Shown here: positions 21,132 to 31,721 of the stretch, piece by piece
How the letters are laid out: each line of letters opens with the position of its first letter
Numbering within the stretch: the first letter of the stretch is position 1
Assembly (NCBI RefSeq): GCF_028401385.1
Contig: NZ_JAQOMR010000001.1
Location: forward strand, 3,822,501-3,886,500
Source: Marinicella algicola
Lineage (GTDB): Bacteria > Pseudomonadota > Gammaproteobacteria > Xanthomonadales > Marinicellaceae
DNA: 64,000 nt
Reading direction: 5' to 3'
Notes under the pieces: model-generated
Database searches by the model: none
Told to the model about the DNA's origin: nothing
The model's input: the letters and a program-made list of their open reading frames with translations, nothing else
Position numbers and translations under genes: made by a program

Positions 21132-22732
21132 ATGATGAAGAAATTGAAAGCTTTGGCTCTCGCTACGAGCTTTTTGTCGCGCTCGGCGGTGCCGCCAGCG
21201 CCAAAACGCTTGTATATTGCTCAGAAGGTTCGCCAGAAGGCTTCGACCCGTCCGCCTACACCAGCGGCACCAGCTTCGATGCTTCCTCACGCACGGTCTT
21301 CAACCGTCTGCTCGAGTTCAAGCATGGTTCCACCGAAACCGAACCGGGTCTCGCCGAAAGCTACGACATCTCCGACGACGGCCTGGAATACACTTTCCAC
21401 ATCCGTCCCGGCGTCAAGTTCCAGACCACTGACTTCTTCACGCCGACGCGTGAACTGAACGCCGATGACGTCGTGTTCTCGTTCGAGCGCCAGCTCGACA
21501 AGGACAATGAATGGTACGCCTATGCCCCGGGGATTTCCTGGGAGTATTTCGACGCGATGAGCTTCCCGAGCCTGATCAAGAGCGTCGACAAGGTCGACGA
21601 CATGACCGTCAAGTTCACATTGAACCGCCCGGAAGCGCCGTTCATCGCTGACCTTGCCATGGATTTCGCCTCGATTGTTTCCCTGGAATATGCCGAGCAG
21701 CTCGCTGAAGCCGGCACCAAGGAGCAGTTCAACCAGAAGCCTGTCGGTACCGGTCCGTTCACCTTCGTTGCCTACCAGCAGGATGCCGTGATCCGCTACA
21801 AGGCTTTCCCGGACTACTGGAACGGCAAGCAGCCGATCGATGACCTGGTTTTCGCCATCACCACCGATGCCTCTGTGCGCGTGCAGAAACTGCAGGCCGG
21901 CGAGTGCCATATCATGCCATACCCGTCCCCGGCTGACATCGCAGGCCTCAAGGAAAACGACAAGCTGAAGGTTGAGCAGAGCGCCGGCCTCAATATCGGT
22001 TACCTTGCCTACAACACGCTGCAGCCGCCGTTCGATAAGGTTGAGGTCCGCAAGGCCCTGAACATGGCCATCGACAAGCAGGCGATCATTGACGCTGTGT
22101 TCCAGGGCACCGGTCAGGTTGCAAAGAACCCGATCCCGCCGACGATGTGGTCGTATAACGATGCGGTCAAGGACGATCCTTACGATCCGGAAGCCGCCAA
22201 GAAGATGCTGGAAGACGCGGGCGTCACCGATCTTTCGATGAAGATCTGGGCAATGCCGGTTCAGCGTCCGTACAATCCGAACGCCCGCCGCATGGCCGAA
22301 TTGATGCAGTCCGACCTCGCCAAGATCGGTGTAGAGGTCGAGATCGTCTCCTACGAATGGGGTGAATATCTTGCCCGTTCCGGCGAGAAGGATCACGACG
22401 GCGCTGTTCTGCTCGGTTGGACCGGCGACAACGGCGATCCGGACAACTTCCTCGCCACCCTGCTCGGTTGCGATGCTGTTGGCACCTCGTCCAACGTCGC
22501 TGAATTCTGCTATCAGCCCTATGAGGACCTGATCCAGAAGGCCAAGGTGACCTCCGATCAGGCAGAGCGCACCAAGCTCTACGAACAGGCCCAGGTCATC
22601 TTCAAGGAGCAGGCACCGTGGGCAACGATCGCTCACTCGACCGTGACCGTTCCGATGACCAAGAATGTCGAGAACTTCGTGATCGACCCGCTCGGCTACC
22701 ACCGCTTCGACGGTGTTGACATTGCCGATTAA
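21132..22732 (+). CDS. Peptide/dipeptide ABC transporter substrate-binding protein, frameshifted
   Basis: Periplasmic receptor of the DppA/OppA (SBP family 5) group. After MMKKLKALALATS a base is missing in the T run at 21171-21175. With it the signal peptide completes as FFVALGGAASA before KTLVYCSEGSPEGFDPS. Family hallmarks are GLAESYDISDDGLEYTFHIR and the GTGPFTFVAY block, then VRKALNMAIDKQAIID. The corrected product is about 533 residues, the usual length. AAGGGG precedes the ATG. It is the first gene of a five-gene operon. Confidence 0.9.
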
Positions 22733-22746
22733 GGTTTGAGACAGAG

Positions 22747-22772
22747 AAGAGGGCCGGGAAAGCGGCCCTCTT
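22747..22772 (+). other. Intercistronic hairpin after the binding-protein gene
   Basis: AAGAGGGCCG and CGGCCCTCTT make a perfect 10-bp stem with loop GGAAAG in the 58-base gap before the first permease gene. It ends in TT only. It probably stabilises the receptor mRNA or partly terminates, giving more receptor than permease. Confidence 0.65.
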
Positions 22773-22790
22773 CCATTCCAGGACGTCTTC

Positions 22791-23796
22791 ATGATTAAAT
22801 TTGTTCTCGGCAAGCTCCTGCTGATTGTGCCGACCTTTATCGGCATCACCATTGTCGCCTTCGGCTTTGTCCGCGTGCTGCCGGGTGATCCGATCCTTCT
22901 GATGGCCGGTGAGCACGGCATCAGTCCCGAGCGCTACCAGCAACTGGTGCACCAGTTCGGCTACGACAAGCCGATCGTCGTCCAGTATCTTTCCTATGTC
23001 TGGAATCTGCTGCACGGCGATTTCGGCATTTCGCTCTCCACCAAACAGCCCGTTCTGACCGAGTTTCTGGCGCGGTTCCCGCGACGGCCGAACTTTCGAT
23101 CTGCGCTATGTTTCTGGCGATCGCGATCGGTCTTCCCGCCGGCGTTCTGGCCGCTGTCAAGCGCGGCTCGATTTTCGATCAGGCCACCATGGGCGTGGCA
23201 CTCACCGGTTATTCGATGCCGATCTTCTGGTGGGGCCTTTTGCTGATCATCCTGTTTTCCGGCATTCTCGGCTGGACTCCGGTTTCGGGACGGATTTCGC
23301 TGCTCTATTATTTCCCTCCGTCACCGGCTTCATGACCATCGATTCGCTGCTGTCAGGGCAGAAGGGTGCGTTCACCTCGGCGTTGTCGCACCTGATCCTG
23401 CCGTCGGTCGTGCTTGCCACCATTCCGCTTGCAGTGATCGCGCGCCAGACCCGTTCGGCCATGCTCGAAGTGATGGGCGAGGACTATGTCCGCACCGCCC
23501 GCGCCAAGGGCCTTTCCGGCGGGCGCGTCATCGGGCTCCATGCGCTCAGGAATGCGCTGATCCCGGTGATCACCACGATCGGCCTTCAGGTCGGCATGCT
23601 GATGGCAGGCGCGATCCTGACCGAGACGATCTTTTCCTGGCCGGGCGTCGGCAAGTGGATGATCGATTCGATCTCGCGGCGCGACTATCCCGTTGTGCAG
23701 GGCGGTCTTGTCCTGATCGCCGGCCTCGTCATGCTGGTCAACCTCCTGGTCGACCTTGCCTATGGCCTCATCAACCCGCGCATTCGCCACCAATAG
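22791..23796 (+). CDS. Peptide ABC transporter permease (DppB-like), two frameshifts
   Basis: First inner-membrane permease. The start MIKFVLGKLLLIVPTFIGIT is the first membrane segment, followed by RVLPGDPILLMAG, the DppB signature. Bases are missing in the C runs at 23078-23080 and 23314-23316. The intervening part reads ATAELSICAMFLAIAIGLPA and the last part reads SVTGFMTIDSLLSGQ. The EAA loop is EVMGEDYVRTARAKGLSGGR. The corrected length is 335 residues, normal for the family. Confidence 0.9.
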
Positions 23797-23806
23797 GAGG
23801 ACCGCC

Positions 23807-24715
23807 ATGACAGACCCAGTCACAGTCGCCGCGGCCCAGCGCAAGCATGTTCGCCTGCAGATGCTCTCCGAGTTCTGGCACTATTTCAGCCGGAGCAAGG
23901 GCGCCGTAATCGGCCTTGCCATCATCGTCGCGCTCGTGTTGATCGCGCTCTTCGCCCCGTGGATTGCGCCGCATAACCCGAATGCCCAGAATGTTGCCAT
24001 GCGGCTGACGCCTCCAGTCTGGGAGGCGGAGGGCACAGCGACCTATCTGCTCGGCACAGATGCCGTCGGCCGTGATATGCTTTCGCGGCTGATCTATGGC
24101 TCGCGCTATTCGCTGCTGATCGGCCTCGTCGTCGTCACCATTGCGCTGGTCTTCGGTATTGTGCTCGGGCTGCTTGCTGGCTTTTTCCGCGGCTGGGTTG
24201 ATGTTGCGATCATGCGGATCATGGACGTCATTCTCGCCTTCCCACCACTGCTTCTGGCGCTGGTTCTGGTCGCCGTGCTCGGTCCCGGTCTCGTCAATGC
24301 CATGCTGGCCATCGCGCTCGTGCTGCAGCCGCATTTCGCGCGTCTGACCCGTGCCGCGGTCATGGGTGAATCCCGGCGCGAATATGTGATTTCCGCCCGT
24401 GTTGCCGGGGCCCGCAACGGTCGGTTGATGTTCAAGACCATCCTGCCGAACTGTCTGTCGCCGTTGATTGTGCAGGGTACGCTGTCGTTTTCCGACGCCA
24501 TCCTGAACGCCGCCGCCCTTGGCTTCCTCGGTATGGGCGCGCAGCCGCCGACACCGGAATGGGGCACGATGCTGGCGGAAGCGCGCGAGTTCATCCTGTC
24601 AGCCTGGTGGGTTGTCACCTTCCCCGGCCTTGCCATCCTGATCACCGTGCTGGCGATCAATCTCGTGGGCGATGGTCTGCGTGATGCGCTCGATCCCAAG
24701 CTGAAGCGGAGCTGA
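23807..24715 (+). CDS. Peptide ABC transporter permease (DppC-like)
   Basis: Second inner-membrane permease, 302 residues, intact. It has the N-terminal OppC segment followed by LLGTDAVGRDMLSRLIYGSR, the hallmark of DppC/OppC. The EAA loop is REYVISARVAGARNGRLMFK. Its ribosome site AGGAGG overlaps the stop codon of the preceding permease. Confidence 0.92.
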   Translation: MTDPVTVAAAQRKHVRLQMLSEFWHYFSRSKGAVIGLAIIVALVLIALFAPWIAPHNPNAQNVAMRLTPPVWEAEGTATYLLGTDAVGRDMLSRLIYGSRYSLLIGLVVVTIALVFGIVLGLLAGFFRGWVDVAIMRIMDVILAFPPLLLALVLVAVLGPGLVNAMLAIALVLQPHFARLTRAAVMGESRREYVISARVAGARNGRLMFKTILPNCLSPLIVQGTLSFSDAILNAAALGFLGMGAQPPTPEWGTMLAEAREFILSAWWVVTFPGLAILITVLAINLVGDGLRDALDPKLKRS

Positions 24716-24719
24716 GCCC

Positions 24720-25577
24720 ATGGATAATCAGATGGAACCGCTTCTCGACGTCCAGAACCTATCGGTCTCTTTTCCGACGGCCGCTGGTCAGTCGACCGTG
24801 CTCGACAGCGCCTCCTACCGCATCGATCGCGGCGAGGTGCTTGCTATTGTCGGCGAAAGCGGCTCAGGCAAGTCGGTTGCCATGCTCGCCGTGATGGGGC
24901 TCCTTCCCCCAACGGCAACGGTGACCGCTGACAAGATCACCTTCGAGGGCCGCGATATCGCCAACCTGTCGCCGAAGGCACGCCGCCGGATCATCGGCAA
25001 AGACATTTCGATGATTTTTCAGGAGCCGATTGCCAGCCTCAATCCCTGCTTTACCTCCGGGTTCCAGATTGATGAGGTGCTCAAACAGCATACCGATCTC
25101 GACAAGAAAGCGCGCCACAAACGCGCCATCGAACTCTTGGAAGCTGTTGGCCTGCCGAACCCGGCTGATCGGTTGAGGGCCTATCCGCACCAGATGTCGG
25201 GCGGCCAGTGCCAGCGCATCATGATCGCGATTGCCATGGCCTGCTCGCCGAAGCTCCTGATCGCCGACGAGCCAACCACAGCGCTCGACGTGACCATCCA
25301 GAAGCAGATCCTCGAGCTGCTGGCGAAGCTTCAGGAGGAAACCGGCATGGCGATGATCATGATCACCCACGACATGGGTGTCGTCGCCGAGACCGCCGAC
25401 CGGGTTGTGGTACAATACCAGGGTCGCAAGATGGAAGAATCCGACGTGCTGACGCTTTTCGAAAATCCGAAGCATGCCTATACCAGAGCGCTGCTTTCGG
25501 CACTGCCGGAAAACGCCACCGGTGATCGGCTGCCAACCATCGACTATTCGGCCGATTTTTCGGGAGGCGCCCAATGA
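24720..25577 (+). CDS. Peptide ABC transporter ATP-binding protein (DppD-like)
   Basis: First ATPase of the importer, 285 residues, intact. The Walker A is GESGSGKS, the Q-loop lies in [15 protein letters not shown], the signature is [12 protein letters not shown] (the usual QQR is QCQR here), the Walker B is [14 protein letters not shown] and the switch is ITHD. It is somewhat shorter than typical DppD (about 320-330) and lacks a clear C-terminal iron-sulfur-type cysteine motif. It starts 4 bases after dppC. Confidence 0.9.
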   Translation: MDNQMEPLLDVQNLSVSFPTAAGQSTVLDSASYRIDRGEVLAIVGESGSGKSVAMLAVMGLLPPTATVTADKITFEGRDIANLSPKARRRIIGKDISMIFQEPIASLNPCFTSGFQIDEVLKQHTDLDKKARHKRAIELLEAVGLPNPADRLRAYPHQMSGGQCQRIMIAIAMACSPKLLIADEPTTALDVTIQKQILELLAKLQEETGMAMIMITHDMGVVAETADRVVVQYQGRKMEESDVLTLFENPKHAYTRALLSALPENATGDRLPTIDYSADFSGGAQ

Positions 25578-26417
25578 GTGAGATCGTAGCAGAAGGAAAA
25601 ATATCGTCCGCGACTACATCGTGCCGGGCGGTATGTTCGGTAAGGCCCGCGCCGTCAGGGCGCTAAAGGGCGTCGACTTCTCCGTCGAGCGCGGCAAAAC
25701 GCTGGCGCTGGTCGGCGAGTCCGGCTGCGGCAAGTCCACCCTTGCCCGCATCATCACCATGATCGACGCGCAGACCGAGGGCGAACTGACCATCGGCGGC
25801 AAGTCCATCGACATCTCTAAGACGCGGCCGACCCCGAGCAGCGCCGAAAGGTGCAGATCGTGTTCCAGAACCCCTATGGTTCTTTGAACCCGCGCCAGAA
25901 GATCGGTGACGTGCTGATGGAGCCGCTTCTCCTCAACACCGACGATACCGCCACCGACCGCCGCGACAAGGCCCAGAACCTTTTGAAGAAGGTCGGTCTC
26001 GGGCCTGAGCATTTTGAGCGCTATCCGCACATGTTCTCCGGTGGCCAGCGCCAGCGCATCGCGATCGCCCGTGCGCTGATACTCAATCCTAGCTTGCTTG
26101 TGCTCGACGAACCGGTCTCCGCGCTCGATCTTTCCGTGCAGGCCCAGATCCTCAACCTTCTTGCCGATCTGCAGGACGAGTTCAACCTGACCTATATCTT
26201 CGTCTCCCACGACCTTTCGGTCGTGCGTTATATCTGCGACGAGATCATGGTGATGTATTTTGGTGAAGTGGTGGAGCGTGGTTCGCGTGATCAGGTGTTC
26301 ACGGATCCGCAGCACGAATATACCCAGTCCCTGTTTAAGGCGACGCCACGCGCGGACGTTGACAGCATTCGCACACGGCTTGCAGCCAAGCAGGCAAAAA
26401 TGTCTGCCGGCGGGTAG
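25574..26417 (+). CDS. Peptide ABC transporter ATP-binding protein (DppF-like), two frameshifts
   Basis: Second ATPase of the importer. Its ATG overlaps the stop of the preceding gene (ATGA). A base is missing in the A run at 25597-25601, after which it reads NIVRDYIVPGGMFGKARAVR. Another is missing near 25829, after which it reads PEQRRKVQIVFQNPYGSLNP. The Walker A is GESGCGKST, the signature is FSGGQRQR, the Walker B is LLVLDEPVSALD and the switch is SHDLSVV. The corrected length is about 281 residues. Confidence 0.88.
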
Positions 26418-26431
26418 GACATTTCTTTTCC

Positions 26432-26457
26432 GTCATTCCGGCTTGCTGCCGGGATGA
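26432..26457. terminator. Hairpin between convergent peptide-transporter and Hsp70 genes
   Basis: TCATTCCGGC and GCCGGGATGA pair around TTGCT, with one mismatch. It lies in the 47-base gap between convergent stops, and TTTCTTTTC precedes it on the plus strand. Confidence 0.5.
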
Positions 26458-26464
26458 TCTCTCC

Positions 26465-27756
26465 TCAGACCGCCTGCGGAAAATGCTCCTCTGTGCCGAT
26501 CAGCGCCAGACCGTGGGCAATCGACAAAAGTTCGCCGCCTGTCTCGATGCGGCTCTTGTCGAAGCGGTTTTCGAAGATTTCGCGCACGGCCGGCACGAAG
26601 GATGAGCCGCCGGTCAGAAACACCTTGTCTATCTCGCCAGCGGTGATGCCAGCGCCTTCAACAGCCTCATCGAGTGCTGCTTCCATCTGGCCGAGTTCGC
26701 CGGAAATCCAGGTTTCGAAATCGGCGCGGCGTACGCTGCGGCGGCTGTCTTTTCCCAGTGGCGCGAAGAAAAATCGGCCTCGTCTTTCGCCGAAAGCGCC
26801 CGCTTGGTGGCCGTTACCGCTTCATAAAGCGGGTAACCCTCGTCGTTTTCAATCAGCTCTATGAACAGTTCAAGCGCGTCCGGATCGGTCGCATCGCGCA
26901 CCAGGCTTTGCAGGTCCTTGAAGTCGCGGGTGGTCTTGAAGATCGAAAGCTGGCTCCAGCGGCCAAAGCTGGCGTAGTAGTTGGATGGCACGTCGAGCAC
27001 CTTGCCGAAGCTTCTGTAGCACGTGCCCTTGCCCAGCATCGGGCTGACGACATTGTCGATGATGCGATAATCGAACATGTCGCCGGCAACGCCGACACCG
27101 GAATGGGAAAGCGGTTCGGCGGAAAGCCGGCCGGCACTTTTGGAAAACCGGATGATCGAATAGTCGGTGGTGCCGCCGCCAAAATCGGCGACCAGCACAT
27201 TAGCATCTCTCTTGAGGCGGCTTGCGAAATACCAGGCGGCGGCCACCGGCTCCATGACGAAGCGGATTTCTGGGAAGCCGAAGCGTGACAGCGCGTCATT
27301 ATAGCGTTCGATTGCCAGTGCCTCGTCAGCGCCGACACCGGCAAAACGCACCGGCCTGCCGGCAACTACGCGGCTGACATTTTGCGGCCAGCTGTCGCCG
27401 GCGTAGGTCATCAGCTTTTCGAGAAACACCGCCATCAGGTCGGGGAAGGAGTGGCGGCGGCCGAGCACGGCCGTCTCCTTGAACAGCGGGCTCGCCGCAT
27501 AGGTCTTGATCGACTGCAGGAAGCGGCATTCGCCGGGATGGTCGATCAGCGTGCGGATGGCCGCAGCGCCCGCTTCTGTCGCCAGCGGCGCGCCGACGGT
27601 GGCCTTCCGGTCCTTCATGAAGGACAGGCAGGTGCGCATCGTATCCGTCACGCCTGCCTGGCTTTCAAACGTCAGCGAGCGGGTTTCGCCGTCGCTCTCC
27701 GCGGGCAAAGCGATCACGGTGTTGGTCGTGCCGAAGTCTAAACCGAGCGCGGTCAT
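26465..27756 (-). CDS. Hsp70-family protein (YegD-like), frameshifted
   Basis: A DnaK-fold ATPase without the substrate-binding domain, as in YegD. The phosphate-1 motif is LGLDFGTTNTVIALP. The VADFGGGTTDYSIIRF motif is the phosphate-2 site. The adenosine motif FLTGGSSFVPAVREIF is near the C-terminus. A base is missing in the run at 26769-26773. Restoring it gives FFFAPLGKDSRRSVRRADFE and joins the two parts. The corrected length is 430 residues, normal for YegD. The cellular role of this group is not established. Confidence 0.87.
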
Positions 27757-27841
27757 GACGCCGTCCTTTGTTGTGCGCGAATATGGAGCGAAGGGCGGCG
27801 GTTATACGCCTCCAGGGCGCATTGGCAAGATGGCGGACGTG

Positions 27842-27876
27842 AAAAAGCCGCCGCGGCAGATGCCGCGACGGCTTTT
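27842..27876 (-). terminator. Rho-independent terminator of the phosphotransacetylase gene
   Basis: Read on the minus strand, AAAAGCCGTCGCGGCA and TGCCGCGGCGGCTTTTT form a near-perfect stem with a short loop ending in five T. It lies 18 bases beyond the minus-strand stop at 27895. Confidence 0.85.
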
Positions 27877-27894
27877 GAAACGGCTCGTCGCTTT

Positions 27895-28847
27895 TCAGAA
27901 CGCGGGGAACCGGCCATTGCGGCGGGCATCCGCCATCAGAGCCGCAATCGCGCAGGAGCCGATACGGGCCTGCGCCCCATCGGCACGGCTCGTCAGGATG
28001 ATCGGAATGCGGGCGCCGAGGATGATGCCCGAGGAGGTGGCGCCGCCGAGCAGAACCAGCTGCTTGGCCAGCATATTGCCGGATTCCAGGTCCGGCGTCA
28101 GCAGAATGTCGGCATCGCCGGAAACGGCGGACGTGATACCCTTGATCTTGGCGGCCTCAAGGCTGATCGCATTATCGAAGGCGAGCGGGCCGTCAACAAT
28201 GGCATTGGTGATCTGACCACGGTCGGCCATCTTGGAAAGGCAAGCGGCGTCGATGGTGGACTGGATCGAGGGGTTCACCGTCTCGACAGCCGAAAGCACG
28301 GCAACCTTCGGGGTGATCTCAACGTCAGAGATCGCAATCATCAGGTCAATCGCGTTCTGGGCAATATCGACCTTGGTTGCCAGATCCGGTTTGATGTTCA
28401 TGGCCGCATCGGTGATGAAAACGGCTTGGGGTATTCCGGGTCAACCATGGCAAAGACATGGGAGATACGACGACCGGTTCTCAGCCCCGCATCCTTTCTG
28501 ATGACCGCGCCCATATATTCGTCGGTATGCAGGCTGCCCTTCATCAAGGCTTCGACTTCGCCCTTGCTTGCGAGCGCAACAGCCTGTGCGGCAGAGGCGT
28601 GGCTGTGCGGTGTATCAATGATGCGGTAGCCGGAAATGTCGAGTTCATTTTCGTCGGCAACCGACCTGATCTTGCTTTCAGGGCCGACAAGGATCGGCTC
28701 GATCAGGTTTTCATGGGCCGCTTCGACAGCGCCCAGAAGCGCGTCACGACTGCAGGGATGAACAACGGCGGTGGCGATTGCGGGCTTCTGCGCGGCGCGC
28801 TCGATGAAATTCTTGTTGAAGCCCGCGACATCGAATTTGTCGGCCAT
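27895..28847 (-). CDS. Phosphate acetyl/butyryltransferase family protein, frameshifted
   Basis: It transfers an acyl group between CoA and phosphate (phosphotransacetylase type). The N-terminal part contains ALLGAVEAAHENLIEPILVG and EALMKGSLHTDEYMGAVI. The C-terminal part contains VSGDADILLTPDLESGNMLA, the conserved phosphotransacetylase block. A base is missing near 28425, after which it reads AVFITDAAMNIKPDLATKVD. The corrected length is 317 residues, the short Pta/Ptb form. AAGGAG lies upstream. No acetate kinase gene is adjacent, although the two are often paired. A possible anaerobox lies about 300 bases upstream. Confidence 0.85.
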
Positions 28848-29236
28848 CGTCTGATACTCCTTGGGTGATCGGGTTATGCTTGGGAGGCTTTCGAGGACAG
28901 GCGCGAAAGGGGCCTGTGTTCCGGTGTTGGTGCACCGGGGGCAAGGTGCCTCGGGGCGAAGTCAGATGCCTTTGGGAGGGCGAGGCGTGTTTTCTGTTCT
29001 TCTGCCATTTCGGTCTTGTCCCGTTTCCGTCATGCGCAGGTCGGCCCGGTGGACTTCAGCGAAGTAGCCGGTTAACGTAAACCCGCTTCGGCCATGATGC
29101 CGCCGCAAGACGCCTACGACTTAAGGCTAAGTTTGGGCGTAGGCCTTGAGCAAGATCAATCTGGCATATTAGTTCGTCATACACCACCGCAGTCCGGATG
29201 GCGGGTTTCATCTGGTAACAATGATAGGGAAGGTTC
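28848..29236. other. Intergenic region upstream of the phosphotransacetylase and MliC genes
   Basis: About 390 bases between divergent genes with no supportable gene. It contains a GCCTACG/CGTAGGC inverted repeat at 29113-29145 and, just beside it, the FNR/FixK-like motif at 29147-29160. Confidence 0.6.
29147..29160 (-). promoter_or_regulatory. Possible FNR/FixK anaerobox
   Basis: TTGAGCAAGATCAA matches the consensus TTGAY-N4-RTCAA at all but one base. Phosphotransacetylase genes are known members of FixK/FnrN regulons in rhizobia, which fits the gene transcribed away from it on the minus strand. Its distance from that gene (about 290-300 bases to the ATG) is longer than ideal. Confidence 0.4.
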
Positions 29237-29599
29237 ATGTCCAGGAAAAGAGCAGTCTTGATATCCGTCATTTTCACCGTATTTGCGGCAGGTTCCGCCC
29301 GCGCGGACACCGCATTCTCGATTACGGTCCCGGGTGGAGCGGATGCCCGCTCCATCGATGCGGTCTATGATTGTGGTGATTTCACCATGAAGGCGCGCTA
29401 TGTCTCGAGCGGTGAAATTGAGCTGGCGCGGCTTGAATGGCAGGACCACCTGACGATCGCGGCCGAGGTCATCGCCGCTTCCGGTGCACGTTATGCGGCC
29501 GGACCCTATGTCTGGTGGACCAAGGGCGATTCGGCGACACTCTATAACGTGATGAACGGCGAGAATGACCCCGGCATCGCCTGCGAGACTGCGTCCTGA
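29237..29599 (+). CDS. MliC-family C-type lysozyme inhibitor
   Basis: A 120-residue secreted protein. The signal peptide is MSRKRAVLISVIFTVFAAGS with cleavage near ARA-DTA. The mature part has the MliC pattern: VYDCGDFTMKARYVSSG, then a SGARYAAGPYVWWTKGDSAT block whose Ser and Lys form the lysozyme-inhibiting loop in this family. Two cysteines (in YDCG and GIACETAS) probably form the known disulfide. There is no lipobox, so it is likely soluble in the periplasm. Confidence 0.85.
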   Translation: MSRKRAVLISVIFTVFAAGSARADTAFSITVPGGADARSIDAVYDCGDFTMKARYVSSGEIELARLEWQDHLTIAAEVIAASGARYAAGPYVWWTKGDSATLYNVMNGENDPGIACETAS

Positions 29600-29600
29600 C

Positions 29601-30133
29601 GTGGACCGGTTTTTCGTGCTTTCCGGTTGTTCGGGCGGTGGCAAGTCCACGCTGATCGAAGCTCTTGGCGACCGCGGTTTTGCCGTCGTCGAAGAACCCG
29701 GCCGCCGGATCGTGGCCGAAGAGAATGCTGGTGAGGAAAAGCGCTGCCATGGGTCGACATAGCGGCCTTTGCCCGCCGGGCGGCGGCGATGGCGGTCGCC
29801 GACCATGCGGCTATGCGCAGATCGGTGGGGCCAGTCTTCTTTGACCGCGGGCTGATTGATGCCCTGGCCGCTGCTGATCATGCGAACGTCGAGACTGAGG
29901 CTTCCGTTGTCACCCGGCAGGTCCGCTACAACCAGACCGTTTTCATGACCCCTCCGTGGCCGGAGATCTACTGCAATGATGCCGGGCGCCGCCATGGGCT
30001 GGAACAGGGCATTGCCGAATATGAGCGGCTGATGGCCTTCTACCCGAAGCTCGGCTACCGGCCGGTCGTGCTGCCGAAGGCCGATGTCGAAACCCGCGTG
30101 CGTTTCGTGCTGGAGCGGACCGGCCTTTACTGA
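29601..30133 (+). CDS. Small P-loop ATPase (COG3911-like), frameshifted
   Basis: A predicted nucleotide-binding protein, about 177 residues when corrected. The P-loop is LSGCSGGGKSTLIEAL and VVEEPGRRIVAEEN follows. A base is missing near 29741, and the frame then reads ALPWVDIAAFARRAAAMAVA. FFDRGLIDALAAA is a Walker B-like element. It starts at GTG one base after the MliC stop. Relatives are annotated as AAA-type ATPases of unknown function. Its 3' end overlaps the convergent VOC gene by 7 bases. Confidence 0.75.
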
Positions 30134-30521
30134 AAACGGCCGCCGCGCTGCAGCACTTCTATTCTGTAGCCATCAGGATCGGTGACGAAGAAGAAGCGGG
30201 CGAAGGGGCGCCTTCGCGCTCCATGGTCACCAGCTTGCCGACGGGAATGCCAAGTGCCGTCAGCCGCTGATGTTCGGCGGCAATATCATCGACACTGACG
30301 GCGAGGTGACCATAGCCATTGCCGAGGTCATAAGCTTCGCTCTCTCCGGCATTGACCGTCAGCTCCAGCTCGAAACCCGTCTCCGCATTGGCCAGATAGA
30401 TCAGCGTGAACCCGTCAAACGGATAGCGGTCCACGACCTCAAGACCGAACAGAAGTTTATAGAAATCGATCGAACGGGCATCATCCAGCACCCGGATCAT
30501 CGAATGGATCATCTTGGCCAT
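30127..30521 (-). CDS. gloA: VOC/glyoxalase-family protein (lactoylglutathione lyase-like), frameshifted
   Basis: A 131-residue single-domain glyoxalase-fold protein. It starts MAKMIHSMIRVLDDARSIDF. The metal-site positions seen are the His in MIHSMIRV, the Glu in FELELTVN, the His in GYGHLAVSVDD and the Glu in the C-terminal GYRIEVLQRGG. All four ligands of glyoxalase I are therefore present. A base is missing in the run at 30205-30208, after which it reads FARFFFVTDPDGYRIEV. The length and ligands fit lactoylglutathione lyase (methylglyoxal detoxification). Confidence 0.85.
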
Positions 30522-30691
30522 AGCGGCGGGCACCCTGTGTGTTGATACACCCTTAAGCCATTTGGCCGTTCTGCAAAAGGTCGAACCGTTCGGCTGTTGG
30601 TGTGGCTTGACCGGCTGTCGTGGCGGCGCTATCGCCACGCCATGGAGGCGCGATGTCCGGGTAGTCGGGCAGGGCCGAACGAGGGACGATC

Positions 30692-31579
30692 ATGGCATCA
30701 ATGACCCGGACATCGGGTGTCAGCTTGGCGGTGGCGGCGGTTGCCACGCTTTCCGGCGTTGATGCGCTGGCCAAAAGCCTGGGTGCTGAGATGTCGAGCT
30801 TTCAGGTCGTCTTCCTGCGCTACACGGTTTCGGCCCTGTTTCTGGCTGTTTTTGTCGCCGTTTTCGTGCGCCGCCGGCCGAAACCCGGCTTCATGAAAGA
30901 CCATGTGCTGAGAGGCTTTCTGGCGGCGGCGACGGCAAGCCTGTTTTTCTACGGCATTGCCGGCATGCCGCTGGTGATGGCACTGGCGCTGGCGATGACC
31001 GCGCCGATCTATATGGCGCTGCTTGGTGCGCTCGTCTTTGGAGAACGGCCCGGGTGGGCGACCTATGTCGCGCTTCTTCTGGCGGTATCGGGCTCTGGTC
31101 TCATCGTTGCCACGCGAGGTACCGGAATTGCCGGTCCTCCGGTCTCTCTGGCCGTCATTGCCGCGGGGCTTGCAGCGCCGCTGGCCTATGCGTTTACGGC
31201 GATTGCGATGAAGAAGTCGTCGGCCAACGACCATCCGATCACGCTGAGCCTGATGCAGACGGGGTTCGCGGCACTGTTTTCAGCACCCATGGCCATGCTG
31301 CTCTGGCAGGCGCCCGATCCTTCGCTTTCCTGGCAGATCGGCCTGATTGGTCTGTGTGGTGCGCTCGGTTTCATCTTTCTGGTGGCGGGTCTTGGCCGCA
31401 TACCGGCCTCGCTTTATGCCGTTGTCGACTATTCATCGCTGGTCTGGGCGGGTTTCTACGGCTTTGTGTTTTTCGACGAAATCCCCGCTTGGCCGACGCT
31501 GATTGGCGGCGTGCTGATTGTTGCGGCCTGTGTGCTGTCGGCGCGCAGCCATCGGACGATCATTGAGGTCAAGCCTTGA
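30692..31579 (+). CDS. EamA/DMT-family exporter
   Basis: An inner-membrane protein of 295 residues, intact, with about ten membrane segments in two EamA repeats. Features include VVFLRYTVSALFLAVFVAVF early in repeat 1 and an ALGFIFLVAGLGRIPASLYA stretch in repeat 2. The substrate is not predictable. It stands alone between two unrelated genes. Confidence 0.85.
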   Translation: MASMTRTSGVSLAVAAVATLSGVDALAKSLGAEMSSFQVVFLRYTVSALFLAVFVAVFVRRRPKPGFMKDHVLRGFLAAATASLFFYGIAGMPLVMALALAMTAPIYMALLGALVFGERPGWATYVALLLAVSGSGLIVATRGTGIAGPPVSLAVIAAGLAAPLAYAFTAIAMKKSSANDHPITLSLMQTGFAALFSAPMAMLLWQAPDPSLSWQIGLIGLCGALGFIFLVAGLGRIPASLYAVVDYSSLVWAGFYGFVFFDEIPAWPTLIGGVLIVAACVLSARSHRTIIEVKP

Positions 31580-31721
31580 AATTGACATTTGCCGGGGGTC
31601 TAGATGCGGCCGGACTGGGCCGCAAACGTGATACAACAAACCGATATGCGGCGAACAACAGGTGAAATTTGAACGATCTCCCGAGACAGATTGACGATGC
31701 CGCGGCGCGTCGCGAAAAATC

